A DNA stretch of 64,000 bases. Source: Rhodococcoides kroppenstedtii. Lineage in GTDB: Bacteria > Actinomycetota > Actinomycetes > Mycobacteriales > Mycobacteriaceae. Within the stretch, counting starts at the first letter, position 1. The number at the start of each line of letters is the position of its first letter. Positions 1 to 10,404 of the stretch are shown here, piece after piece. The DNA is taken from the NCBI RefSeq assembly GCF_900111805.1, contig NZ_FOJN01000009.1:117146-181145 (forward strand), written 5' to 3'. The position numbers and the translations under genes are program-made. Below the pieces are notes generated by a model. The model was given only the letters and a program-made list of their open reading frames with translations. It had not been told where the DNA came from and did no database searches.

Positions 1-213
1 CTGGCCCTGGCCGATGATCTCCTCGACCTGGCTGCGCACACCTTCGAGGGAGATCCCGAGCGACTCCAGGGACTTCGCCGCCACGCCTTCACCCTCGTGG
101 ATGAGGCCCAGCAGGATGTGCTCCGTGCCGATGTAGTTGTGGTTGAGCATCCGGGCCTCTTCTTGGGCCAGGACGACGACGCGCCGTGCGCGGTCGGTGA
201 ACCTCTCGAACAT
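1..213 (-). CDS. clpC: ATP-dependent Clp protease ATP-binding subunit ClpC, N-terminal 71 residues (runs off the window)
   Basis: AAA+ unfoldase that feeds substrates to the ClpP protease in the cytoplasm. Only the N-terminal part is present. It begins [20 protein letters not shown] and continues with the [11 protein letters not shown] segment, which is the hallmark of the first Clp_N repeat in ClpC-type proteins. The ATG lies at 211-213 and the gene continues past base 1. Lsr2 lies upstream on the same strand after a 381-base gap, long enough for an own promoter. The order clpC-lsr2-lysS matches the mycobacterial clpC1 locus. The family call is firm; no AAA module is visible here. Confidence 0.95.
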   Translation of the reverse strand, partial: MFERFTDRARRVVVLAQEEARMLNHNYIGTEHILLGLIHEGEGVAAKSLESLGISLEGVRSQVEEIIGQGQ

Positions 214-594
214 CGCTCTCCCTCACACTCATGGCGGGCAGGTTCCGACACTCTGGTGCATCGAACCCCGGTCCCCCACGACTCACTCTAGTTGTCGTGA
301 CCGGGAGGGTGCCGGTCAGCGGGGAAGTTCCGCCGACGGCGAACGACATGCATTCCGCACGTGCGCTCCGCCGGGGCGACAGGCCGCCCCGCGGCGAACC
401 CTCGTACCGGACACAACGCACGGGGCGGGCCGATCGTTACCAGTCGGCGGGTGCGACATGGGACGCGGCCGTCCGCCGTCAGCAAACGGCCGCGGAGACA
501 CTAGTGACCGAGAATAACGAATGCGCCGTAGGATTGGATGTCGTGTCATTCGTCCGAATGACGACGGACGACGAGCCGCATTCCTGCCGACCGA
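214..594 (-). promoter_or_regulatory. clpC upstream region with a candidate promoter and ClgR-like box
   Basis: There is no convincing gene in this 381-base gap between clpC and lsr2. Read toward clpC, a -10-like hexamer TAGAGT lies at 284-289. About 42 bases further upstream, 331-341 reads CGCCGACGGCG, an interrupted palindrome resembling the core of ClgR activator boxes. In actinomycetes ClgR is known to activate clp genes, so the placement makes sense, but the flanking consensus bases match only partly. Inference from motif and context. Confidence 0.35.
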
Positions 595-948
595 TCAGTT
601 ACGGCGTTCCCAGGCGCGCACGATCTCCGACGATATGCGGCCGCGCTCGCTGATCTCGAAACCCTGTTCCTTGGCCCATTCCCGGATCGCCGCGCTCCGG
701 GCCCGATCCGCCGCGCCGCGCGGTCGCGACCGTCCCGCGGTCGGCGCCGTTCCCGGCTCCGAGTTCCCCCGCGACGTGACGCGACGCGCGTGATGGATCC
801 ACTTGTCCATGTGTTCACGCAGATCAGCGGCGTTGGATTCGGACAGGTCGATCTCGTACCACGTGCCGTCGAGACCGATGGAAATCGTCTCGTCGGCGGG
901 GACGTCGTCCATGTCGTCAACCAACGTGACAGTGACCTTTTTGACCAT
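595..948 (-). CDS. lsr2: Nucleoid-associated protein Lsr2
   Basis: Small H-NS-like protein of mycolic-acid actinomycetes that binds AT-rich DNA, bridges it and silences acquired genes. The 117-residue product starts MVKKVTVTLVDDMD (dimerisation arm), has a basic linker containing SRPRG, and ends in the DNA-binding domain SAAIREWAKEQGFEISERGR. The minor-groove RGR hook is intact. The reading frame is open nine codons further upstream, but MVKKV is the conserved start, so the ATG at 946-948 was chosen. Length is near the mycobacterial protein (112 residues). Its presence fits the AT-richer foreign segments at the far end of this window. Sits between clpC and lysS as in M. tuberculosis. Confidence 0.96.
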   Translation of the reverse strand: MVKKVTVTLVDDMDDVPADETISIGLDGTWYEIDLSESNAADLREHMDKWIHHARRVTSRGNSEPGTAPTAGRSRPRGAADRARSAAIREWAKEQGFEISERGRISSEIVRAWERRN

Positions 949-1058
949 TTTCACATTCCCCCGATCCCCGATCACGGCGGCTTTGTGTACCGTGCCAGAC
1001 CATATTACGCGGAAAGCCCGATCGAGGGCACCTCTCGGACCGAAAAGCCCGTTTCGGG

Positions 1059-2579
<1,521 letters not shown>

Positions 2580-2611
2580 GGACGTTCAGCCTAGTGCGCC
2601 GGTCACCGGGC

Positions 2612-3037
2612 CTAGTGCGCGACCAGCGCACGCCCCTCACGGAGGCAGTGCCGCGCCCGGCCGACGACGCCCAGCAGACCGGCCGCGCGAATGGCCTGGT
2701 ACCCGCCGACGACGTCCGTCGCCCGGTGCAGTCCGAGCTCCTGCAGCGCGGCGGCGGCGAGCGAGGAGGTGTATCCCTCCGAGCACATTACGATCCACTC
2801 GACGTCGTGATCGACCGCGGCCGCGAGGCGTGCGGAGGACAGCGGGTCGAGGCGCCACTCGAGCACGTTGCGTTCGACGGCGAGCGCACCGGGCATCGTG
2901 CCCTCCACCGCCCGCTGCGCCTGCGGCCTGATGTCCACGAGGATCGCCCCGCGAGCGACGGCGGCGGGCAGGTCCGCCGCCGGCATGCGGCGGTAGGTCG
3001 CGCGGGCCCGGTCGAGCATCTCGTCGATGGTCATCAC
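2612..3037 (-). CDS. Rhodanese-like sulfurtransferase domain protein
   Basis: Single rhodanese domain of 141 residues. The active-site loop reads VMCSEGYTSSLAA, with the catalytic cysteine that would carry a persulfide. The domain opens with ILVDIRPQAQR and closes with DVVGGYQAIRAAGL, both typical rhodanese strands. The start overlaps the end of the cysteine dioxygenase gene by 4 bases (ATGA type), so the two are almost certainly cotranslated. A role in handling sulfur released from cysteine catabolism follows from the pairing but is inference; rhodanese domains also act as simple sulfur relays. Confidence 0.88.
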   Translation of the reverse strand: MMTIDEMLDRARATYRRMPAADLPAAVARGAILVDIRPQAQRAVEGTMPGALAVERNVLEWRLDPLSSARLAAAVDHDVEWIVMCSEGYTSSLAAAALQELGLHRATDVVGGYQAIRAAGLLGVVGRARHCLREGRALVAH

Positions 3038-3654
3038 GCGCTGCCCTCCGGGACGTCGGTGAGTTCGGTGCGCGTGCGACGCAGCCCGCCGCCGGCTCCG
3101 ATGTCGTAATACGACATTGCCGTGAGCGGCGGTGAGTAGGCGTGCACGCTGAGGGTCGGCGTGGACTGCGCTGCGGCGGACCCGTCGTCCGTCGGCGCGT
3201 GCGTCACGTCGTGGACCCAGCCGAGCGGGAACGACGCCTGGTCACCGGCACGAAGAAGCCTGTGCTGCAACGTGGTTCCGTTCCAGCGGTACTCGCTCAG
3301 CGCGCCGGAGAGCACGGTCAACGCACCCAGCGACCCGGCATGATCGTGCAGTTCGGTCGACCGATCGGGGACCCAGCTGATGAGCCAGAGGTCGACGATG
3401 TCGTCGGAATGGATGCGCGCGGACCACCGCTCGTCCAGCGGGAAGCCGCCCGGGGGCAGCAACGCGTCGTGACGACCGTCGAGCACGTCGGCGGCGCTCT
3501 GATCGGTCAGTCGGAGCAGGTCCGCCGGCCGCAGTGACGTGGGTGCCAGCGTGGTCGGCACTGCCTCGGGGGCGAAAGCGCCGGGCCGGGACACGGCCGA
3601 GCGGGAGGAGGGACGACGAGAAGGGGTGCGCGTACGCGCAGGGAGGGACAGCAC
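3034..3654 (-). CDS. Cysteine dioxygenase (cupin)
   Basis: Non-haem iron enzyme that oxidises L-cysteine to cysteine sulfinate. The 206-residue product has the cupin iron-binding motif STELHDHAGSLGAL (HxH pair about residues 103-105) and a third likely ligand in SFPLGWVHDVTHAP. The first 40 residues are rich in Arg, Ser and Pro and not conserved; the GTG at 3652-3654 is the longest start and a shorter one is possible. It is the first gene of a two-gene unit with the rhodanese. Family call is firm; substrate (cysteine versus 3-mercaptopropionate or another thiol) is not settled by sequence. Confidence 0.85.
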   Translation of the reverse strand: MLSLPARTRTPSRRPSSRSAVSRPGAFAPEAVPTTLAPTSLRPADLLRLTDQSAADVLDGRHDALLPPGGFPLDERWSARIHSDDIVDLWLISWVPDRSTELHDHAGSLGALTVLSGALSEYRWNGTTLQHRLLRAGDQASFPLGWVHDVTHAPTDDGSAAAQSTPTLSVHAYSPPLTAMSYYDIGAGGGLRRTRTELTDVPEGSA

Positions 3655-3802
3655 AGCGGAACTCCAGGGAGATGTGACGACGAGTCGGGGGCAGGCGTCA
3701 GCCCCGACAACACTCCCGGTTCGCGCAGTAGGTCACGGCGACCAGTGTGGCAGAGACCCGACGAGTCCGCCACCCCTCCCGATCCGACACCGACCGACTC
3801 GA

Positions 3803-4597
3803 TCAGCGACGCCGGGCGCGGTTCCGCTCGTGCACCAGCTGCAGTCCGTCCAACGTGAGGGTCGGCTCGACCCGATCGATCACCGTCGATTCCGGTGCCA
3901 CGAGCGACGCACTGTCTCCCGTCGCCACCACGACCACGCCGGGTGACTCCATCCCCGGCACCTCGGCGCGAATTCGGGCGACCACTCCGTCCACCAGACC
4001 GGCGAATCCGATGACCGCACCGGACTGCATGGCTTCGACGGTGTTCTTGCCCAGCACGTGTCGAGGACTGACCAGCTCCACCTTCCGAAGCGCGGCGGAC
4101 CGCGACGCCAGCGCGTCCATCGAGATCTCGAGCCCCGGGGCGATGACGCCGCCCAGGAACTCACCCTTGCCGGAAACCACGTCCACACACGTCGAGGTGC
4201 CGAAATCGACCACGATGCAGGGGGTTCGGAACTTCTCGTACGCGGCCAGGCAGTTCACGATGCGGTCGGCCCCGACTTCCTTGGGGTTGTCGACCAGCAG
4301 CGGCACACCGGTACGCACACCGGGCTCGACGACCACCTGCGGGACGTGGGACCAGTAGCGCCCCAACATGGTTCGCATCTCGCGCAGCACCGACGGCACA
4401 GTCGACAGAGCGGCGACGGCGGTGATCCGGTCGACGTCCGGGCCCAGGAGACCGCGGAACGCGAGCGCGATCTCGTCCGCCGTCATCGCCGGATCCGTCC
4501 GAAGGCGGCGCTGGACCGTCAGGCTCGCATGGACACCGCTGCCGGTGAAGACGCCGAGGACCGTCGTGGTGTTCCGAACGTCGACGGCCAGCAACAT
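3803..4597 (-). CDS. coaX: Type III pantothenate kinase
   Basis: First step of CoA synthesis: phosphorylates pantothenate. The 264-residue product has the ASKHA-fold signatures of CoaX: an N-terminal phosphate loop [16 protein letters not shown], the [13 protein letters not shown] segment, the catalytic [13 protein letters not shown] and the [11 protein letters not shown] loop. The starting ATG overlaps the TGA of panD by one base, so translation is coupled. It forms one operon with panC and panD, giving pantothenate synthesis and its first use in a single transcript. In mycobacteria CoaX is reported to be inactive beside CoaA; whether this copy works cannot be judged here. Confidence 0.94.
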   Translation of the reverse strand: MLLAVDVRNTTTVLGVFTGSGVHASLTVQRRLRTDPAMTADEIALAFRGLLGPDVDRITAVAALSTVPSVLREMRTMLGRYWSHVPQVVVEPGVRTGVPLLVDNPKEVGADRIVNCLAAYEKFRTPCIVVDFGTSTCVDVVSGKGEFLGGVIAPGLEISMDALASRSAALRKVELVSPRHVLGKNTVEAMQSGAVIGFAGLVDGVVARIRAEVPGMESPGVVVVATGDSASLVAPESTVIDRVEPTLTLDGLQLVHERNRARRR

Positions 4598-5031
4598 CAG
4601 TAGGACACCGCGACGTCACGCCCCAGGGTGCGCGGCGAGATCAGCCCCGAGTCGGCCGGCACGTCGGCCGGGTCCGCGCCGAGATGAACGGGGCGGTTGT
4701 CGGCGTCGACGAAGACGACCCGGGGCGCGTAGTCGAGGACCTCCTGCTCGTTCAGGATGCCGTAGGCGATGATGATGACCAGGTCTCCGGGATGCACCAG
4801 ATGTGCTGCAGCCCCGTTGATTCCGATCACGCCGGACCCGCGGGTTCCGGCGATCGCGTAGGTCTCGAGCCGGGCGCCGTTGTCGATGTCGACGATGGTC
4901 ACCTGCTCGCCCTCGAGCAGACCCGCCGCGTCCAGCAGGTCCTGGTCGACGGTGACGGACCCCACGTAGTGCAGGTCGGCGTGCGTGACGGTGGCGCGGT
5001 GGATCTTCGACGTCATCATGGTGCGAAGCAT
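4597..5031 (-). CDS. panD: Aspartate 1-decarboxylase (pyruvoyl enzyme precursor)
   Basis: Makes beta-alanine from aspartate for pantothenate. The 144-residue proenzyme contains the self-cleavage site YVGSVTVDQ: cleavage between Gly and Ser creates the pyruvoyl group. The start [20 protein letters not shown] aligns with the M. tuberculosis protein, supporting the ATG at 5029-5031. Also visible are the conserved [20 protein letters not shown] loop and a C-terminal tail of about 25 residues typical of actinobacterial PanD, the region where pyrazinamide-resistance changes map in mycobacteria. Lies 40 bases downstream of panC and overlaps coaX by one base. Confidence 0.96.
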   Translation of the reverse strand: MLRTMMTSKIHRATVTHADLHYVGSVTVDQDLLDAAGLLEGEQVTIVDIDNGARLETYAIAGTRGSGVIGINGAAAHLVHPGDLVIIIAYGILNEQEVLDYAPRVVFVDADNRPVHLGADPADVPADSGLISPRTLGRDVAVSY

Positions 5032-5071
5032 GGCGTGGTCCTCGGTGTGTGGGGGTGTCGTGAGGTGGGGA

Positions 5072-5983
5072 TCAGGAGTGGCCGAGATGACGATCGCCGG
5101 TGGGGTCCGCGGGCGAACCCAGGGCCACTCCGACGTTGTCGATCAGGCGGGTCGTGCCGACGCGCGCGGCGACCAGGAGTCGGCCTCGCCCCTCGTCGGG
5201 CGGGTCACGCAGGTCGGCGCCGCGCAACTCCAGGTAGTCGACGTCCACGTCGGGCGCGGCGGCGAGCACGGCACTCGCGGTCGACAGCACGGCGTCCGCA
5301 CCGCGATCACCCGCGTGCTGACCGGCCACCAGCGCCGCGGACAGGACGACGGCGGCCTCCCGCTGCTCCGGCGTCAGGTAGCGGTTGCGCGAGGACAGGG
5401 CCAGTCCGTCCGACTCGCGCACCGTCGGGACACCGACGATCTCGACGTCGAGGTTCAGATCGCGCACCATCTGGTGGATCAGCACCAACTGCTGGTAGTC
5501 CTTCTCACCAAAGTACGCGGCGTCCGGGCCGACGATGGTGAGCAGCTTTGCCACCACCGTCAACATCCCCGCGAAATGGCCGGGGCGAGAGGCACCTTCG
5601 AGTTCCGAGCCCAACGGACCCGGGTGCACCGTGGTGCGCGGACCGTCCGGGTACATGTCCGACACCGAGGGCACGAAAGCCAACTCCACACCGGCCTCAC
5701 GCAGGACGTCGAGGTCGGCGTCGAGCGTCCGCGGATAGGCGTCGAGATCCTCGCCCGCGCCGAACTGCAGCGGGTTGACGAAGATCGAGACCACCACGAC
5801 GGCGCCCGTCCGGCGCGCCATCTCCATCAACTGGACGTGCCCCGCGTGCAGCGCACCCATGGTGGGCACCAGAACCACCCGTCGTCCGGACGTACGCAGG
5901 ACACGCGTCACGGTCCGAATCGCGTGCGGCGCATGATGCGTCGTCAATTCACCCGGCACGAACATGCCGCTCTCTCCGGTCAC
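5072..5983 (-). CDS. panC: Pantothenate synthetase (pantoate--beta-alanine ligase)
   Basis: Condenses pantoate and beta-alanine with ATP to make pantothenate. The 303-residue product has the HIGH-like motif [41 protein letters not shown] and the KMSKS-like [14 protein letters not shown]. The frame is open far upstream, but a strong Shine-Dalgarno (GAGGAGG) sits five bases before the GTG at 5981-5983. That GTG overlaps the upstream gene's TGA in a GTGA junction, which fixes the start. Operon order is DUF2520 gene-panC-panD-coaX. Confidence 0.96.
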   Translation of the reverse strand: MTGESGMFVPGELTTHHAPHAIRTVTRVLRTSGRRVVLVPTMGALHAGHVQLMEMARRTGAVVVVSIFVNPLQFGAGEDLDAYPRTLDADLDVLREAGVELAFVPSVSDMYPDGPRTTVHPGPLGSELEGASRPGHFAGMLTVVAKLLTIVGPDAAYFGEKDYQQLVLIHQMVRDLNLDVEIVGVPTVRESDGLALSSRNRYLTPEQREAAVVLSAALVAGQHAGDRGADAVLSTASAVLAAAPDVDVDYLELRGADLRDPPDEGRGRLLVAARVGTTRLIDNVGVALGSPADPTGDRHLGHS

Positions 5984-6888
5984 GACTGCCTCCTCAGGCG
6001 ATCGACGATGTGGGTGGCACCCGTGCGTTGCGCGCTGCGCAGGGACAGCGCGCGATATCCGGCGGCAAGATCGTCGTCGAAGGCCGTCAGCGCCTGCAGA
6101 TGCGCGTCGACCATGTCGGCGTCGCCCCGCGCCACCGGACCGGTCAACGCGGCGGGCCCGCTGCGCAGGACGTTGTCGAGCGCCGCCGACAACAACGGCG
6201 CGAGCACCCGTTCCGCCACGCCGCCGGGGCGCGACTCCACCGGCTGCTGCCCCGTTAGTTCCGTGTCGGCGAGCGCGGTACGAAGCGCGTCGAGAGCGTC
6301 GTTGACGACGGTCACCAGATGGTTGCTGCCGTGCGCCAACGCGGCGTGGTACAGCGTGCGGGCGTCCTCGCGGACCCCGACCGGCTCGCCGCCGATCTCG
6401 AGCACGAGCGACTGAGCGATGGCGAACCCGATCTCGTCCGCGGCGGTGATGCCGAAACACGCCGACGCGAGTCGCTCGGTGTCCTCCGGCTTGCCGCTGA
6501 ACGTCATCGCCGGATGGACGGCCATGGTGACGACGCCGTTGCCCGCGAGCGGCGCGAGAACACCGACGCCGTTGGCCCCGGACGTGTGCAGGACGAGAGT
6601 TCCCGGGCTGACGGCACCGGTCCGGGCAAGTCCTTGGACCAGGGCGGGCAGTTCGGCGTCCGGCACGGCGAGAACCAGCAATTCGCTACGAGCCGCGACC
6701 TCGGCGGCGGGGAGAACGGCGGCGTCCGGGAGACGGGTGCGCGCCCGCGCGAGCGAGGCGTCCGACACGGCGGAGCAGCCGAAGACGACGTGACCCACGC
6801 GGTCCAGGGCTTCTCCGAGCGCGGTACCGACGCGCCCCGCCGAGACGATGCCGACGGACAGACGCGCCGGCGCAGGATCGGTGGTCAC
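5980..6888 (-). CDS. Rossmann-like/DUF2520 NAD(P)-binding protein, candidate ketopantoate reductase
   Basis: The 302-residue product has an N-terminal Rossmann domain ([17 protein letters not shown], then [11 protein letters not shown] and [12 protein letters not shown]) followed by an all-helical DUF2520 domain (residues about 155-290) with the HPAMTFSG stretch at the junction. The architecture resembles 6-phosphogluconate/ketopantoate dehydrogenases. It is translationally coupled to panC by a GTGA overlap. The GTG at 6886-6888 was chosen because GGAGA lies eight bases upstream; the frame is open further up into repeats. M. tuberculosis Rv3603c sits in the same place. A pantothenate-pathway reductase role (PanG-like) is inferred from fold plus operon position, not proven. 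Confidence 0.85.
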   Translation of the reverse strand: MTTDPAPARLSVGIVSAGRVGTALGEALDRVGHVVFGCSAVSDASLARARTRLPDAAVLPAAEVAARSELLVLAVPDAELPALVQGLARTGAVSPGTLVLHTSGANGVGVLAPLAGNGVVTMAVHPAMTFSGKPEDTERLASACFGITAADEIGFAIAQSLVLEIGGEPVGVREDARTLYHAALAHGSNHLVTVVNDALDALRTALADTELTGQQPVESRPGGVAERVLAPLLSAALDNVLRSGPAALTGPVARGDADMVDAHLQALTAFDDDLAAGYRALSLRSAQRTGATHIVDRLRRQS

Positions 6889-7010
6889 CGATAATCTCCG
6901 TTCGTTCCAGTCCCGCCTGGCGGGTACCGGACTACTCGTGAGTGATCGAGCGCCACAGTAGTGCCGGGGACCGCACGGACGCCATGCGATGCACGTCACA
7001 TGCCGGATCG

Positions 7011-7126
7011 GTCGGCGGCGCGACCGTATCGGCTCAGTCGGCGGCGCGACGGTGCTCAATCAGTCGGCGGCGCGACGGTGCTCAATCAGTCGGCGGCGCG
7101 ACGGTGCTCAATCAGTCGGCGCGACG
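7011..7126. repeat. 26-bp tandem repeat overlapping the end of the DUF6779 gene
   Basis: Three exact head-to-tail copies of a 26-base unit (CAGTCGGCGGCGCGACGGTG followed by CTCAAT) occupy 7035-7060, 7061-7086 and 7087-7112. A decayed copy lies before them (7011-7034) and a partial one after (from 7113). On the minus strand the partial copy encodes the final RRAD and stop codon of the neighbouring gene, so the array looks like slipped-strand copying of that gene's 3' end into the intergenic space. The period is not a multiple of three. Confidence 0.9.
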
Positions 7127-8137
7127 GCGGCGCCGACCCCCACCCGACGCCGTGTCCGCCGACCCCACCGCGGCGAGAATCTCCGCCACCGACCGCCCCT
7201 GGCTGTGGGACCCGGGTCGCGGATCCTCGGCGGCGGGGGCCTGCTCGTCGGTGGGCACGCTGCGCGCCACGCGCGGGGGCGGGGCGACGTCCGGAATCGG
7301 GTTCGGCTCCGGTGCGGGCTCGGGTTGCGGCTCCGGCGTGGGCTCGGGCACCGGCTCGGGCTCCGGGACCGGTGTGGGCTCGGGCTCCGGAACCGGTGTC
7401 GGCTCGGGATCGGGCAGCGGCGCGGGCTCGGGCGGCGTCGGCACGGTCTCGGCGGCGACGGCGGGGCGCACCGGGGCCGGGCGGAAGGTGCCGTCGGCGT
7501 CGAACTCGCCGCCGATGATCGAGGTCTCGGCGGTCACCGGATCGTCGAACGGTCCCGCGAACCCGGCGTGTCCGTACGACGGCTCCGGGCTGTAGGCGGG
7601 CGCACGGCCCCGCGAGTTCCCGGGGACGTACAGGCCGGACGGAGCGGCCTCGTATCCGTGCGCGCGGTCGGCGATCTCGCGCATCCGATGTGCTTCGGCG
7701 AGGGCCGCGCGATCGTCCGGCAGGTCCCCGTCGAACAGCATCTCGAGGCTGCGACGCAGCGCGACGAGTTCGGCCCGCAACGCACGCACCTCGTCCGAGC
7801 TCTCTCCGACCTCGGCACGCACCCGGTTCTCGACGCCCAGTTCGTACTCGCGCCGCGCCGCGATCTCGCGCTCGAGCTGGAGTTCGTAGACGGTCTGGAG
7901 GTCACGGGCCTTCATGCGATCGGCCGCGGCATCGCGTCGATACTTGGTCATCGCGAAGGCGCCGACGATGGCCGCCCAGAGCGCGGCGACGATGCCGACC
8001 CGCAGCAGCGGAACGCTGTCGCTGAGAATCAGCACCACGCTCGCGACGACGCCGAGAAGCACCAGACCAGCAAGAACGGTGTGATCGCCGCCACGTTTCG
8101 TGCGACGGTTCGCCTTGCCACGCCCGGTCTCCGTCAT
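7112..8137 (-). CDS. DUF6779-like membrane protein with coiled coil and Pro-Glu repeat region
   Basis: Unknown function. The 341-residue product begins with a basic cytoplasmic stretch, then two membrane helices (about residues 20-40 and 45-65), then a charged helical, probably coiled-coil region (residues 70-150, with LQTVYELQLEREIAARREYE). A long Pro/Glu-rich tract follows (PEPEPTPVPEPEP repeats, about residues 235-290), and the end is a basic RRRRRAD. The C-terminal half is probably disordered. The position between the folate and pantothenate blocks matches Rv3604c. The array of 26-bp repeats begins exactly at its stop codon. Confidence 0.82.
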   Translation of the reverse strand: MTETGRGKANRRTKRGGDHTVLAGLVLLGVVASVVLILSDSVPLLRVGIVAALWAAIVGAFAMTKYRRDAAADRMKARDLQTVYELQLEREIAARREYELGVENRVRAEVGESSDEVRALRAELVALRRSLEMLFDGDLPDDRAALAEAHRMREIADRAHGYEAAPSGLYVPGNSRGRAPAYSPEPSYGHAGFAGPFDDPVTAETSIIGGEFDADGTFRPAPVRPAVAAETVPTPPEPAPLPDPEPTPVPEPEPTPVPEPEPVPEPTPEPQPEPAPEPNPIPDVAPPPRVARSVPTDEQAPAAEDPRPGSHSQGRSVAEILAAVGSADTASGGGRRRRRAD

Positions 8138-8199
8138 GTGTTCCAGGGTAACGGCAGCGAGGTCTGTTGCCTGTCACCAACCCGCCCGGAACGACGAGG

Positions 8200-8670
8200 T
8201 CAGGACGGGGCGGGATCGTCACCGGGTTCGTCGGGTGTGCGGCAGCAGTGCTCGACCCACAATGCGGCGCCCACGGTCACGACACCGGCGACGGCTCCGA
8301 CGACGACGCCCGGCAGGTCCTCGCTCGCGGCCCGCAGAACCCCGCGCAGCGGCACGAGGTGGACCAGGACACCGGCCCAGACCCCGGCAGCGGCGGCGCC
8401 CACCAACGCTGCGGCCTTGGCCAACGCCGCAGCCCGCGCGACCGTGATCGGATGCAACTGCCCGGGCCCCGGCCCGATCCGTCGCGAGCGCAACCGCGAT
8501 CGCACGACGACGCCGACCACCACCAGCACGACCGCCACCGGATAGAGCGACGCCCCCGCAAAGGGAGAGATCGGCGGGACGGTGCCGTAGAACGTCCGGA
8601 TCAACAGCCATGCGGCGACGGCCGCGGTGACAGCGATCACCGCGAGGTCGCGGAGTCGGGTCGCCGTCAT
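8200..8670 (-). CDS. DUF3180 family membrane protein
   Basis: A 156-residue integral membrane protein with four predicted helices (around residues 8-26, 38-57, 80-102 and 118-137) and a short polar C-terminus ending DEPGDDPAPS. Function unknown. The ATG overlaps the stop of folK by 4 bases, so it is translated with the folate genes, as for Rv3605c in M. tuberculosis. The constant coupling to folK across the order hints at a link to pterin or folate metabolism, but nothing in the sequence shows an active site. Confidence 0.88.
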   Translation of the reverse strand: MTATRLRDLAVIAVTAAVAAWLLIRTFYGTVPPISPFAGASLYPVAVVLVVVGVVVRSRLRSRRIGPGPGQLHPITVARAAALAKAAALVGAAAAGVWAGVLVHLVPLRGVLRAASEDLPGVVVGAVAGVVTVGAALWVEHCCRTPDEPGDDPAPS

Positions 8671-9152
8671 CGCACGGCGTCCACGCGTCGGACACCGTCC
8701 CGGTCGGCGGGACTCAGCGCGGCCAGATGATCACGGACCGGCACCCCGCCGAGGACGGCGTCGGGGTCGACGTCGAGCCACGGCCGCAGTACGAAGGCCC
8801 GCAGGTGAGCGCGGGGGTGCGGCAGGGTGAGGTCGGGATCGTCGCTGAAGACGTCGTCGCACACGATCACGTCGACGTCGAGCGTGCGCGGCCCCCACCG
8901 CTCAGCACGGATGCGCTCGGCGACCTGCTCGAGCCGCTGGGCCCGCAGCAGCCATTCCCGCGCGTCGGCGTCGGCGTCCTCCGCCACCACGACGAGGTTC
9001 AGGAAATCGTCCTGCTCGACGCCGCCCCAGGGCGGCGTCGCGTACGTGGGTGAGACGGCGACGACGGTGTCGCCGAGTCCGTCGACGGCGGCACCGAGCA
9101 ACGATCGCGAGTCGCCCAGGTTGCTCCCGAGCGACAGCACGACGCGGCTCAC
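8667..9152 (-). CDS. folK: 6-hydroxymethyl-7,8-dihydropterin pyrophosphokinase (HPPK)
   Basis: Transfers pyrophosphate from ATP to hydroxymethyldihydropterin in folate synthesis. The 161-residue product shows the family signatures [36 protein letters not shown] (the acidic metal ligands) and [16 protein letters not shown]. The frame is open far upstream; the GTG at 9150-9152 is chosen because it forms a GTGA overlap with the folB stop and starts directly before the conserved first strand. It is followed by DUF3180 through another 4-base overlap. Confidence 0.96.
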   Translation of the reverse strand: MSRVVLSLGSNLGDSRSLLGAAVDGLGDTVVAVSPTYATPPWGGVEQDDFLNLVVVAEDADADAREWLLRAQRLEQVAERIRAERWGPRTLDVDVIVCDDVFSDDPDLTLPHPRAHLRAFVLRPWLDVDPDAVLGGVPVRDHLAALSPADRDGVRRVDAVR

Positions 9153-9511
9153 GGTCGCTCGCGCGTCACCACGACGGCGACGTCGGCGAAGGTGAGCGGG
9201 ATCGGGGCGGACGGCTTGTGCACGGTGACCTCGACGCGCGACACCCGCGAATCGGTGAGCACGCCGTCGGCGATCTCGCCCGCCACGGTCTCGATGAGAT
9301 CGCGCGGCGGGCCGGCGATCACGGCGGCCGCCGCCTCGGCCAGCTCGCCGTAGTGCAGGGTGTCGGTGAGATCGTCCGACGCGGCCGCGGGTCCGAGATC
9401 GAGATGCACGACGAGATCGACGACGAAGTCCTGGCCGTCGCGACGCTCGTGCTCGAAGACTCCGTGGTGGCCGCGAACCGTCAGCCCGCGGAGTTCGATG
9501 CGGTCGGTCAC
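9149..9511 (-). CDS. folB: Dihydroneopterin aldolase
   Basis: Cleaves dihydroneopterin to hydroxymethyldihydropterin and glycolaldehyde. The 120-residue length is standard for the tetrahydrobiopterin-fold enzyme. Conserved segments are [20 protein letters not shown], the DTLHYGELA loop, [11 protein letters not shown] (with the pterin-anchoring Glu) and [16 protein letters not shown] (with the catalytic Lys). The GTG at 9509-9511 overlaps folP by 4 bases. Part of the tightly coupled folE-folP-folB-folK unit. Confidence 0.96.
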   Translation of the reverse strand: MTDRIELRGLTVRGHHGVFEHERRDGQDFVVDLVVHLDLGPAAASDDLTDTLHYGELAEAAAAVIAGPPRDLIETVAGEIADGVLTDSRVSRVEVTVHKPSAPIPLTFADVAVVVTRERP

Positions 9512-10404
9512 GGGTGTCCTCCGTCGTCGTCGGAAGCCGTCCACCGGTGGTGAACGGCGAGGGCGTCGACCGTGCTGCGGACGTCGTGCACCCGCACACC
9601 CCAGGCACCGGCCGAGGCCGCGAGGACCGAGATCGCCGCCGTCGCGACGTCGCGTTCGCCCGGCGGGCGGGGCACCCCGTCGCGGGCCAGAAGGGTGCCG
9701 AGGAACCGCTTGCGCGACGCGCCCACCAGGACCGGGAGCCCGGTGTCGACCAGGCGACCGAGTCCACGCAGCAACGCCCAGTTGTGGTCGGCGTTCTTGG
9801 CGAAGCCGAGGCCGGGATCGAGCACGATCCGGTCCGCGCTCACGCCCGCGTCGACGGCGGCGTCCACCTGGCGAAGCAATCCCGTCCGCACGTCGTCGAC
9901 GATGTCGCCGTACTCCTGCGCGCTCGGCGATCCGGGGCGGTGCGTCCAGTCCGGGGTGGCCGACCAGTGCATGAGCATCCACCCGACGCCGGCGTCGGCG
10001 ACCGTGCGCGACATCGCCGGGTCGGCGAGTCCCGCGGAGACGTCGTTGATCCAGCTCGCCCCGGCCTCGACCGCCGCGGCGGCGACCGACGCCCGCATCG
10101 TGTCGACACTGACCGCCACGCCGCGCTCCGCCAGCGCCCGCACCACGGGGACGACGCGCGCCGTCTCGACGGCGGGTTCGACGCGATCCGCACCCGGACG
10201 TGTCGACTCCCCACCGACGTCGACGATGTCGGCGCCGTCGTCGATCAACTCGATCCCGCGCGCGACGGCGCGCTCGACGTCGAGGAAACGGCCACCGTCG
10301 GAGAACGAATCGGTGGTCACGTTGACCACCCCCATCACGACGGGCGGGCGGCCGGATCGGGCGGACGTCGCCGGCGCGGGATCGGTCACGGCAGCACTAT
10401 CCAC
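9508..10404 (-). CDS. folP: Dihydropteroate synthase
   Basis: Joins p-aminobenzoate to dihydropterin pyrophosphate; the sulfonamide target. The 298-residue TIM barrel has [18 protein letters not shown], the [11 protein letters not shown] loop, [17 protein letters not shown] and [11 protein letters not shown]. Two GTG starts are plausible: 10402-10404, which overlaps the folE stop, and 10387-10389, five codons later. Both lie outside the conserved core and I chose the first for coupling. It is of the FolP1 type with all substrate loops intact. Confidence 0.95.
   Translation of the reverse strand: MDSAAVTDPAPATSARSGRPPVVMGVVNVTTDSFSDGGRFLDVERAVARGIELIDDGADIVDVGGESTRPGADRVEPAVETARVVPVVRALAERGVAVSVDTMRASVAAAAVEAGASWINDVSAGLADPAMSRTVADAGVGWMLMHWSATPDWTHRPGSPSAQEYGDIVDDVRTGLLRQVDAAVDAGVSADRIVLDPGLGFAKNADHNWALLRGLGRLVDTGLPVLVGASRKRFLGTLLARDGVPRPPGERDVATAAISVLAASAGAWGVRVHDVRSTVDALAVHHRWTASDDDGGHP

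Noticed and set aside
7011..7126. CRISPR array
   Set aside because: The 26-base units are directly adjacent without unique spacers, and no cas gene is nearby.
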